From Pseudomonadota bacterium (lineage in GTDB: Bacteria > Pseudomonadota > Gammaproteobacteria > SZUA-229): a stretch of 5,720 nt of DNA. Positions 1 through 5,720 of the stretch are shown one piece after another. Made by a program: the position numbers and the translations under genes. The notes under the pieces were generated by a model. The model saw nothing but the letters and a program-made list of their open reading frames with translations, ran no database searches and was not told where the DNA came from. The stretch's first letter is position 1; each line of letters opens with the position of its first letter. The DNA lies in contig JADFWE010000364.1 of the NCBI GenBank assembly GCA_015222915.1, forward strand, positions 1-5,720, given 5' to 3'.

Positions 1-1079
1 AGGCTATCTCGCTGGGTGCTTATGATTTCTATCAGAAACCGATCGACCCGGGTGTGCTTGGGCTGATCGTTGACCGCGCCTATCAGTTATATGAGCTGAA
101 AGAAGAGAACAGGCGACTGGCTTTGCAGGGCACGGATTCTGCGATCGATGGCATTATCGGTTCCAGTACGTCGATGCTGGCAGCCTGTCGGCTGGTAGAG
201 AAAGTCGGACCGGCAGAAGTTACCACCCTGGTGCTGGGCGAGAGTGGCACGGGTAAAGAACTTATCGCCAGGGCATTGCACAGTCTTAGTCCCCGACATG
301 ATAAAGCGTTTGTCGCACTGAACTGTGCGGCGATACCTGACAACCTGCTGGAGAGCGAGCTTTTCGGTTACGAGAAAGGGGCATTCACCGGCGCAGTAAA
401 ACAGACCAAGGGCAAGATAGAAGCCGCCGGCGGCGGCACCTTGTTCCTCGATGAGATCGGCGATATGCCGATGTCGTTGCAGGCCAAGATGTTGCGCTTC
501 CTGCAGGAGCGGGTAATCGAACGTCTGGGCGGCCGCGAGACTATCGAAGTCGATGTGCGCATCGTCTGTGCTACCCATCGTGATCTCGACAGCATGATCA
601 AAGCCAGCGAGTTTCGCGAAGATCTTTATTTTCGTATCAGTGAGATCGTCATAGAGATTCCTCCACTGCGGCAGCGTGAAGGTGATAAATTATTGTTGGC
701 GCAAACCTTTCTGGATCTGTTCAGTGAAAAAAATGGCCGAAGCTTCCGCGGTTTTTCCGAACAGGCACGTGCCGTACTCGATACTTACGAATGGCCGGGA
801 AATGTGCGCGAACTGGAAAACCGGATAAAACGTGCAGTGGTGCTTGCTGACGGCAAGCAGATCTCGGTTACTGATCTTGGCTTCAATGAAGATGAGGGTC
901 GGCCGACATCACTGGATCTGCGCCAGGCAAGAGAGCAGGTAGAGCGTGAGATCATCAAGCGTGCCCTGTCTGTCTATGATAATAATGTCACCCATGCTGC
1001 CGAGGCGATGGGTATCAGTCGTCCATCGCTGTATCAGCTGGTCAAAAAACTTGATATCCCGGAGCCGGGTAAGTCCTGA
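1..1079 (+). CDS. prsR: PrsR, PEP-CTERM-system sigma-54-dependent response regulator (5' truncated by window edge)
   Basis: NtrC-family activator that hydrolyses ATP to open RNA polymerase-sigma-54 promoters; it is the expected partner of the histidine kinase PrsK. The frame is open from base 3, so the ATG at 54 is internal and not the start. Bases 3-50 encode a receiver-domain end (GAYDFYQKPID, with the conserved Lys-Pro), so the phosphorylated Asp and the start lie upstream. About 358 codons are visible and roughly 95 are missing, judged from the family's usual length of about 450. The AAA+ domain is intact: Walker A GESGTGKE (237-260), the sigma-54-contacting GAFTGA loop (378-395), Walker B ending in Asp-Glu (450-455), arginine-finger segment FREDLYFRI (612-638) and WPGNVREL (792-815). 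A Fis-type helix-turn-helix follows (981-1052) and the gene ends at TGA 1077-1079. Assignment to PrsR rather than another NtrC-like regulator rests on the receiver tail wording and on the adjacent xrtA and prsT; the domain architecture itself is certain. Confidence 0.93.
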   Translation, partial: AISLGAYDFYQKPIDPGVLGLIVDRAYQLYELKEENRRLALQGTDSAIDGIIGSSTSMLAACRLVEKVGPAEVTTLVLGESGTGKELIARALHSLSPRHDKAFVALNCAAIPDNLLESELFGYEKGAFTGAVKQTKGKIEAAGGGTLFLDEIGDMPMSLQAKMLRFLQERVIERLGGRETIEVDVRIVCATHRDLDSMIKASEFREDLYFRISEIVIEIPPLRQREGDKLLLAQTFLDLFSEKNGRSFRGFSEQARAVLDTYEWPGNVRELENRIKRAVVLADGKQISVTDLGFNEDEGRPTSLDLRQAREQVEREIIKRALSVYDNNVTHAAEAMGISRPSLYQLVKKLDIPEPGKS

Positions 1080-1101
1080 TCATGCGCCACTTTAATCTAT
1101 A

Positions 1102-1115
1102 TCCCTACGCAGGGA
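1102..1115 (+). other. Small perfect hairpin in the prsR-xrtA gap
   Basis: TCCCT (1102-1106), loop ACGC, AGGGA (1111-1115): a perfect 5-bp stem with a 4-nt loop. No T-run follows, so it is not an intrinsic terminator and transcription may continue from prsR into xrtA. The CCCT arm could instead pair with AGGG at 1122-1125, the best Shine-Dalgarno-like sequence in this gap, so a leader RNA switch is conceivable. That role is inference; a stem this short can occur by chance. Confidence 0.3.
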
Positions 1116-1121
1116 AGCTCC

Positions 1122-1146
1122 AGGGTAAATGATGAAGCGACTATGA
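1122..1146 (+). promoter_or_regulatory. Translation initiation region of xrtA with ATGA-overlapping mini-ORF
   Basis: AGGG at 1122-1125 is a Shine-Dalgarno-like sequence spaced 6 nt from ATG 1132 (3 nt from ATG 1129) but 17 nt from the xrtA ATG at 1143. The frame opened at 1129 reads Met-Met-Lys-Arg-Leu and stops at TGA 1144-1146, overlapping the xrtA start as ATGA. The only nearby sequence for the xrtA ATG itself is a weak GAAG (1134-1137). This layout fits termination-reinitiation, with the mini-ORF delivering ribosomes to xrtA. The ATG at 1143 is the only ATG, GTG or TTG in the xrtA frame after the prsR stop that leaves the first membrane helix intact. Confidence 0.4.
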
Positions 1147-2681
1147 GTGACGCCAGTTCAAAATCCGGCTGGACTTATGCCGGTGCAATGCTTTCTGGTC
1201 TGCTGTTACTGGTCGGTATCTTATACCGGCAGACGGTTACCTACCTCGCCGATATCTGGAGTGATATCAGTGCTGGCGAATACGCCCACGGTTTCCTGGT
1301 GCTGGCGATAAGTCTCTATCTGATTAATTATAACCGGGAGCGCCTAGCCAGGATAAATCCCTGTCCGACTTACCTGGCGCTGCCGTTCGTGTTCGGTTCC
1401 GTGCTGCTGTGGCTGGTAGCTGTACTGGTCGATGTCGAGGTGGTGCAGGCGCTTGCGCTGTTGTTTGTGCTGGTCTCCGTTGTCTGGGCGATGACGGGGC
1501 ATCAGGTCATGAAGGTGCTGGCCTTTCCTCTATTGTTCATCGGTTTTGCCATCCCGATATGGTTCCCTCTGTCACCTGTGTTGCAGGAGATCACGGCTGA
1601 TGTCGTTTTCTGGATTACGCGTATGGCTGGCATCCCGGCGTTCAGGAGCGATAACCTCATCACCGTGCCAGGCGGTGCGTTTTCTATCGAGGAAGCATGC
1701 AGTGGCCTGCGTTACCTGCTAGCTGCGCTGACCCTGGGTTCGTTGTACGCCTATCTTAATTATGTCAGCCTGGCTGCAAGGTTTGCTGTTGTTGCTGTGG
1801 TGGCGGGCGCGGCGTTAGTGGCTAATTTCCTGAGGGTATATATCGTTGTTTATCTCGGTTATGTGACAGAGATGCAGCACCCATGGGTAGCCGATCACCT
1901 GATGCTGGGCTGGTATCTGTTCGGTGGTCTGATAGCGTTGTTATTATTTGCCGACGCCCGATTGTATCGACCGGGAACAGAGACGGCCACATCGGCAGCG
2001 ACATCGGTCGCCACATCGACAGTCAGTGGCGAAGATAGCGTGCCATGTGGCAAAAGCCAGAAGCAGTGCATGACCGTTGGGGCGATATGTCTTGCATTGT
2101 TGATATTGGGGCCAGCCGTAGAATATCAGCAGAAAAATCAGCAGGCGCCGGAGATCTCGGGTATCGATCTTTTGTTGCCAGCAGACGACTGGCTGTTGCA
2201 GTCGACTAGCTCAAATGACTGGATGCCGATCTATCATGGTTCCATTACCGTTAAAAAAGACTACCAGGTGCGCGGTGATGATGTCAGCGTGGTGATCGCT
2301 TATTACCCGATTCAGAAGCAGGGGGAAGAGGTAATCAATGACCTGAACCGGATAAGTAACAAAAAAGTCTGGCACCATGAGCTGTCGCGGCCCCGAACAC
2401 GATACCCGGTTCAACATGGAGTATTTGAGCAGCTCATGACAAACAGTCAAAATAACAAAAGGCTGGTCTGGTATTGGTACAATATCGGCGGGCAGCCGAC
2501 GATCAATAAATATCAGGCTAAATTGTTGCAGTTGCGAAGCCTGTTAACGGGACAGCCGCAATCGTATATGGTGGCGGTTTCCATCGCAAAGAAAGGGGAT
2601 GTCGAAACGACACGTACTGCATTGAAAAAAATCGTTGCGGAGATGGAAATACCCCTGGCCAGCTTGAAAGTAATAGAATAA
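1143..2681 (+). CDS. xrtA: Exosortase A (XrtA) with C-terminal EpsI domain
   Basis: Inner-membrane cysteine protease/transpeptidase-like enzyme, 512 residues, that processes proteins carrying a C-terminal PEP-CTERM signal (Pro-Glu-Pro, hydrophobic helix, basic end). The exosortase core spans about residues 10-275 with roughly eight hydrophobic segments. All three presumed catalytic residues are visible: Cys186 in EEACSGLRYL (codon 1698-1700), Arg231 in NFLRVYIV (1833-1835) and His252 in ADHLMLGWYLFG (1896-1898). A low-complexity Ala-Thr-Ser linker (about 280-300) and a further hydrophobic segment (310-325) lead into an EpsI-type domain (about 345-512) with DDWLLQ, VVIAYYPIQKQGEE and a WYWYNIGG segment. 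The core plus EpsI fusion is the usual arrangement for the XrtA type of proteobacterial exopolysaccharide loci. The EpsI part is probably periplasmic; its biochemical role is unsettled. The gene lies 63 bp after prsR and 117 bp before prsT on the same strand. No frameshift or missing active-site residue is seen. Confidence 0.95.
   Translation: MSDASSKSGWTYAGAMLSGLLLLVGILYRQTVTYLADIWSDISAGEYAHGFLVLAISLYLINYNRERLARINPCPTYLALPFVFGSVLLWLVAVLVDVEVVQALALLFVLVSVVWAMTGHQVMKVLAFPLLFIGFAIPIWFPLSPVLQEITADVVFWITRMAGIPAFRSDNLITVPGGAFSIEEACSGLRYLLAALTLGSLYAYLNYVSLAARFAVVAVVAGAALVANFLRVYIVVYLGYVTEMQHPWVADHLMLGWYLFGGLIALLLFADARLYRPGTETATSAATSVATSTVSGEDSVPCGKSQKQCMTVGAICLALLILGPAVEYQQKNQQAPEISGIDLLLPADDWLLQSTSSNDWMPIYHGSITVKKDYQVRGDDVSVVIAYYPIQKQGEEVINDLNRISNKKVWHHELSRPRTRYPVQHGVFEQLMTNSQNNKRLVWYWYNIGGQPTINKYQAKLLQLRSLLTGQPQSYMVAVSIAKKGDVETTRTALKKIVAEMEIPLASLKVIE
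1986..2021 (+). repeat. 12-bp tandem repeat, three units, in the XrtA inter-domain linker
   Basis: Three consecutive 12-base units, GCCACATCGGCA, GCGACATCGGTC and GCCACATCGACA, share the core CACATCG or GACATCG. They encode Ala-Thr-Ser-X three times (residues 282-293). The repeat sits exactly between the last exosortase helix and the hydrophobic segment preceding the EpsI domain. Units are whole codons, so gain or loss of a copy would keep the frame and only change linker length. Confidence 0.8.
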
Positions 2682-2717
2682 GAAACAGCCCGAACGCCTG
2701 CTCTGGCAGAGGAGAGC

Positions 2718-2747
2718 GTGACGGGTATCTAGAGATGTATCTATAAA
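2718..2747 (+). promoter_or_regulatory. Candidate sigma-70-type promoter before prsT
   Basis: GTGACG (2718-2723) matches TTGACA at 4 of 6 positions and TATAAA (2742-2747) matches TATAAT at 5 of 6, with an 18-nt spacer. The hexamer TATCTA occurs twice, 12 bases apart (2726 and 2738), which might be an operator or chance. A transcript from here would have a prsT leader of about 45 nt. The gap is long for an operon junction, which makes a separate prsT promoter reasonable, but such matches arise often in AT-rich DNA. No sigma-54 -24/-12 element is seen here. Confidence 0.28.
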
Positions 2748-2777
2748 CAAAGAGAAACCGCGCCGCCAGCAGCGCCG

Positions 2778-2802
2778 AAAAAAAAGAGAAATGAAGTTAT
2801 GA
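2778..2802 (+). promoter_or_regulatory. Translation initiation region of prsT: A8 tract, RBS and ATGA mini-ORF
   Basis: A run of eight A (2778-2785) runs into AGAGAA, whose AGAG core (2785-2788) is 10 nt from the prsT ATG at 2799 and so can serve as its ribosome binding site. A-rich leaders of this kind often favour ribosome access. A tiny frame ATG-AAG-TTA-TGA (2791-2802) ends by overlapping the prsT start as ATGA, as at xrtA, but its own ribosome binding site is spaced too closely (2 nt) to be good. The signal peptide immediately after ATG 2799 fixes the start. Confidence 0.6.
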
Positions 2803-5579
2803 AAGCATTATTAAAACGTTATTCAGTCGTCATATTCACCCTGCTGTTATTGTCAGCCTGTGGCGGTGACGTCGATGATGCGCAGTCGGTTGTTTCTGCG
2901 AAGGCATATATTGAAAAGAATCAGTTGCAGGAAGCATACCTGGAGCTAAAAAATGCATTACAGGTCAATCCTCGTAACGCAGAGGCTCGATATCTGCTGG
3001 GAAAAGTAAACCTGACGATCGGAGATACCGCGTTTGCTGAAAAAGAATTTCGCAAGGCAGAAGAGGCCGGCTGGGATGAGGGTGAATCCAGAGTCGGCCT
3101 GACACAGGCCTGGGTAGTTAATAATCAGTTTAAAAAAGTGCTGGACGAGATCGAGATAAAAGACAGTTATGCCGATTCTGTACGTGCTGATCTATATGGC
3201 TTGAGAGCTTATGCGGAGGCCGCGCAGGGTTATGCCGGACTTGCCAAAGTCTCTGTCGAACGAGGCGCGGAAATCGATAAAAATGCTTTCCAGCTTATGA
3301 AGACCAGTATCCAGATCAAAATGGCCAGCGGCCAGCTTGATGCAGCGTCAGAACAGCTGGATGCTGCACTGGCATTATATGTAGATAATGCTGAGCTTCT
3401 ATTGTTGAGAGCAAGTATCGCGTTGCAGAACAAAGATAACGAACACGCCATCAGTGATTATCGTAATGTTCTTGAGCACGAGCCGAAATCTGTAGTCACG
3501 CAGCCGGGAAGGAGTGCAAGAGTGGGGCTGGCGCGTCTACTTATCCTGAATAAAGATTATCAGCAGGCAAAAGGGTTGTTGAAGCCGCTGAAAAAACAAC
3601 GTCCAAAAGATCTCGAGGTCAATTTCATGCTCGGGTTGCTGGCGTTTGAGGAAAAAGATTTCGATCAGGCTGAAGACAGCCTGTTAAAAGTGTTAAGGCT
3701 GGCTCCGGACCACGCACGGACTCAGTTGCTTTTTGGCGCGGTCAATTTCGCGCAAAAAGATTTTGAACAGGCGGCCTATTATGTCAGTAAATATCTGCAA
3801 CTCGTGCCAGGCGATCTACAGGCGCGTAAGCTACTGGGGCGTACTTATATCCTTATGGGGCAGCAGGCTGAGGCGCAGGCCATACTCAGGTCAGGGCTGC
3901 AGCAGGGGACGGATGCTGAACTGCTGGCGTTGATCGGTGTGTCACAGCTGCGGGCAGGTGACAAAGTATCCGGTATCAGTGATCTGAAGAAGGCTGTGCA
4001 GGTTTCACCTGGTAGTACAGCCTTGCGCGGCGAACTGGCAAAGGCATATATATCAGCCGGTGAGACAGAGAATGCGATAAAGCAGTTAAATACCATCCTC
4101 GCCGAAGGCGGTGATAAGAATAAGACAGAAATCCTGAAAGTAGCGGCTTATCTTCGTTCAAAACAATATGATCAGGCAATAAATATGGCACTGGATATCC
4201 TCAAGCGGTCGCCAGAAGATGTTGCCGTGCTGACATTGGTCGGTAATGTGTTTGCGGCAAGCGGTGACAGGGCTGAAGCCAGGAAATATTATAATCAGGC
4301 GTTAGATCTGGAGCCGAAGAACCTGTCGGCAGCGATGCTGCTGGCTGTACTGGAAGAGGCTGAGGGTAAAAATGATGTGGCGAAAGTTATATATGAAAAA
4401 CTGAGCATCAAGAATCCGGAGTCGATAGCGCCTGTGCTCGCATTAGCAAGGCTGGCCGCTCAGGAAAAAGATTTTGACTCGATGCTCTCCTGGCTGGAAA
4501 AAGCCAGGGTTCAGGCGCCCGGAGAGATACGCCCGCGTGTCGTGCTTGCTGAATTTTATCTGGGAGACCGCCAATATGACAAGGCGGGTACACTGATAGA
4601 TGAGGCGCTTAATATCTCGGCAAATGAACCATCGTTATTATTATTAAAGAGCAAGAACTTTTTGGCACAACAGCGTTATATCGAAGCATTACCGCCACTG
4701 AAAGAGCTGGTGACGCGAGTGCCGAAATCGATTTCTGTGCGTACCCTGCTGGGTGAGACATATATGCGGCTCGAACAGTATAGTGACGCGCGCAGGCAGC
4801 TGGAACTGGTGCTTAAGGAGCAGCCATATTATGTGTCAGCTTTGTTGGTTCTGGCGCGAACAGAGCAGCATGCTGGAAATTATGACCTCGCGGTAAAGTA
4901 TGCCCGGCAGGTAAAAAATATTCAGCCGGACAGATACATGGCTTACGAGATAATCGGCGATGTGTCGATGCTGAGCAAAGACTATCCCCAGGCCAGCGCT
5001 GCGTATGAGCAGGCTGTTGCCATCAGGCCCGGTTCAGAAATGGTAATAAAACAGTCAGAAGCATTGATGCGCCAGTCAAACACATCTCAGGCTATCGATG
5101 TTCTTAAAACCTGGGTAAAAGATAATACCGATGATGTGCGGGCGTTTGAATTTTTGGGTAATGCTTATATGGCTGCCGGCAAAGATGCCGAAGCGATACA
5201 GGCATTTGAATCTGTCTATAAGTTACAGCCCGGCAATATCATCGCACTTAACAATCTGGCATGGCTATATTCATTAAGCAGTGACCCGAAAGCCCTCGAA
5301 TATGCAGAGAAAGCTTATAAGGCCAAACCTGAAGATGCCGGGGTAAAGGATACGTACGGCTGGGTTCTGGTGCAGCAGGGGCAGGTCGAAAAGGGTCGTC
5401 GTATACTGGAACAGGCAATGAAAGGGCTACCTGATGTGGCTGAGGTCCGTTATCACTACGCGGTTGCTGTGTACAAGTCAGGTGAAAAAATCGAAGCGAA
5501 GAAGATTCTCAAAAAATTATTACAGAACGGTCAGCCATTTATCGGGCGTGAAGACGCTGAGAAGTTGGTATCGCAGTAA
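2799..5579 (+). CDS. prsT: PrsT, XrtA/PEP-CTERM-system TPR-repeat lipoprotein
   Basis: A 926-residue exported TPR protein, about the usual length for PrsT. A short signal peptide (MKALLKRY, then a hydrophobic stretch) ends in lipobox LSAC, giving lipidation at Cys21 (codon 2859-2861). The +2 residue is Gly, not the Asp that retains lipoproteins in the inner membrane, so outer-membrane anchoring with a periplasmic body is likely. From about residue 30 to 910 the protein is almost entirely helix-turn-helix TPR units, roughly twenty or more, for example NAEARYLLGKVNLTIGD, QYDQAINMALDILKRSPED and DAEAIQAFESVYKLQPGN. No catalytic domain is visible, so it is a protein-interaction scaffold. By family and context it belongs with XrtA and is thought to help export or assemble the exopolysaccharide or PEP-CTERM proteins, perhaps as AlgK- or BcsC/PelB-type TPR parts do; that comparison is inference. 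The frame is uninterrupted and ends at TAA 5577-5579. A generic TPR lipoprotein would look alike; the neighbouring genes decide the name. Confidence 0.92.
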   Translation: MKALLKRYSVVIFTLLLLSACGGDVDDAQSVVSAKAYIEKNQLQEAYLELKNALQVNPRNAEARYLLGKVNLTIGDTAFAEKEFRKAEEAGWDEGESRVGLTQAWVVNNQFKKVLDEIEIKDSYADSVRADLYGLRAYAEAAQGYAGLAKVSVERGAEIDKNAFQLMKTSIQIKMASGQLDAASEQLDAALALYVDNAELLLLRASIALQNKDNEHAISDYRNVLEHEPKSVVTQPGRSARVGLARLLILNKDYQQAKGLLKPLKKQRPKDLEVNFMLGLLAFEEKDFDQAEDSLLKVLRLAPDHARTQLLFGAVNFAQKDFEQAAYYVSKYLQLVPGDLQARKLLGRTYILMGQQAEAQAILRSGLQQGTDAELLALIGVSQLRAGDKVSGISDLKKAVQVSPGSTALRGELAKAYISAGETENAIKQLNTILAEGGDKNKTEILKVAAYLRSKQYDQAINMALDILKRSPEDVAVLTLVGNVFAASGDRAEARKYYNQALDLEPKNLSAAMLLAVLEEAEGKNDVAKVIYEKLSIKNPESIAPVLALARLAAQEKDFDSMLSWLEKARVQAPGEIRPRVVLAEFYLGDRQYDKAGTLIDEALNISANEPSLLLLKSKNFLAQQRYIEALPPLKELVTRVPKSISVRTLLGETYMRLEQYSDARRQLELVLKEQPYYVSALLVLARTEQHAGNYDLAVKYARQVKNIQPDRYMAYEIIGDVSMLSKDYPQASAAYEQAVAIRPGSEMVIKQSEALMRQSNTSQAIDVLKTWVKDNTDDVRAFEFLGNAYMAAGKDAEAIQAFESVYKLQPGNIIALNNLAWLYSLSSDPKALEYAEKAYKAKPEDAGVKDTYGWVLVQQGQVEKGRRILEQAMKGLPDVAEVRYHYAVAVYKSGEKIEAKKILKKLLQNGQPFIGREDAEKLVSQ

Positions 5580-5666
5580 GATGCAGGTTCTACACGGTGC
5601 CTGCCATGTACATTGATGTCTGCTCCTCACACATAGGCGACATCCACAAGGATTAAAAACCTTCAC

Positions 5667-5690
5667 CGCCGAGGCGCAGAGACGCCGAGG
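5667..5690. repeat. Three tandem 8-bp units in an intergenic repeat element
   Basis: CGCCGAGG (5667-5674), CGCAGAGA (5675-5682) and CGCCGAGG (5683-5690) are contiguous units of consensus CGCMGAGR. The flanks TTAAAAACCTTCAC before and AAAAGCTTTT after (5691-5700, a perfect 10-bp palindrome) complete a pattern that resembles dispersed intergenic sequences with CGCAGAG-type units in many bacterial genomes; that resemblance is from memory, not from a search. GGCG (5673-5676) can pair with CGCC (5683-5686), but no T-run follows directly, so a terminator role is weak. Confidence 0.6.
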
Positions 5691-5706
5691 AAAAGCTTTT
5701 AGTTTT

Positions 5707-5720
5707 CGTAGGGTGGGCAC
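5707..5720. repeat. Start of a GTAGGGTGGGCAC-type dispersed repeat (cut by window end)
   Basis: The last 14 bases, CGTAGGGTGGGCAC, match the opening of short palindromic elements common between genes in proteobacteria and cyanobacteria, which usually continue through a short loop into the complementary GTGCCCACCC. The second arm would be just past the window end, so this is a partial call based on recall of the family. It lies 16 bases after the 8-bp tandem units. The whole interval 5580-5720 holds no gene that I can support. Confidence 0.4.

Noticed and set aside
245..260. TGGCAC inside prsR (also 2370 region and 4670 region) as a sigma-54 -24 element
   Set aside because: None is followed by a TTGC-type -12 element at the required spacing, and all lie inside coding sequence.
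87..578. Open frame of 163 codons on the minus strand inside prsR
   Set aside because: Runs antisense to the conserved AAA+ domain, has no recognisable protein features and no independent ribosome binding site; it is a shadow of prsR.
1077..1143. prsR and xrtA lie in the same frame with no further stop between TGA 1077 and ATG 1143, suggesting a possible readthrough fusion
   Set aside because: Twenty-one sense codons in one of three frames is well within chance; each protein has complete, family-typical ends, so a fusion is not needed.
2700..2717. CTCT-GGC-AGAG or GCTCT-N8-AGAGC hairpin after xrtA as a terminator
   Set aside because: Stems of only 4-5 bp and no T-run follow, so there is no support for an intrinsic terminator.
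5615..5644. GATGTC-N18-GACATC inverted repeat after prsT as a terminator or operator
   Set aside because: Six-base arms with an 18-base loop, no extension of pairing and no T-run; expected by chance at this scale.
5520..5720. Open frame on the minus strand across the prsT end and the downstream gap
   Set aside because: Its sequence comes from the end of prsT and from the intergenic repeat, giving a Cys/Arg-rich composition unlike a real protein.

Overview
The window carries three same-strand genes of the XrtA/PEP-CTERM (exosortase A) surface-protein sorting and exopolysaccharide system: the 3' part of prsR (sigma-54-dependent response regulator), complete xrtA (exosortase A with a C-terminal EpsI domain) and complete prsT (TPR-repeat lipoprotein). 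The system is known from Gram-negative bacteria that make exopolysaccharide, biofilm or flocs. The XrtA type with its EpsI fusion, the lipobox on PrsT and mid-range GC with AT-rich stretches suggest a beta- or gammaproteobacterium, probably an environmental gammaproteobacterium. The sequence does not let me name a genus.

Layout: 1-1079 is prsR, cut at its 5' end by the window edge, so that only the tail of the receiver domain remains ahead of a complete AAA+ domain and Fis-type HTH. 1080-1142 is a 63-bp gap with a small perfect hairpin and a five-codon mini-ORF whose stop overlaps the xrtA start as ATGA. 1143-2681 is xrtA. 2682-2798 is a 117-bp gap with a possible sigma-70-like promoter, an A8 tract, a ribosome binding site and a second mini-ORF that overlaps the prsT start in the same ATGA manner. 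2799-5579 is prsT. 5580-5720 holds no gene that I can support. It contains two short elements resembling dispersed intergenic repeats: three tandem 8-bp units, and a GTAGGGTGGGCAC element cut by the window end.

How the genes work together: PrsR, with a PrsK kinase expected just upstream, should activate sigma-54 promoters of target genes such as PEP-CTERM protein genes. XrtA is an inner-membrane cysteine protease/transpeptidase-like enzyme that recognises the PEP-CTERM tail of exported proteins. PrsT is an outer-membrane-anchored periplasmic TPR scaffold thought to act in export or assembly of the associated polysaccharide or proteins. No PEP-CTERM substrate and no convincing sigma-54 promoter lies in this window, so the targets should be elsewhere.

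I do not see an undescribed system here. The less ordinary points are at fine scale: paired ATGA mini-ORF overlaps at both internal gene starts, a 12-bp tandem repeat coding for the linker between the two halves of XrtA, and the downstream intergenic repeats.
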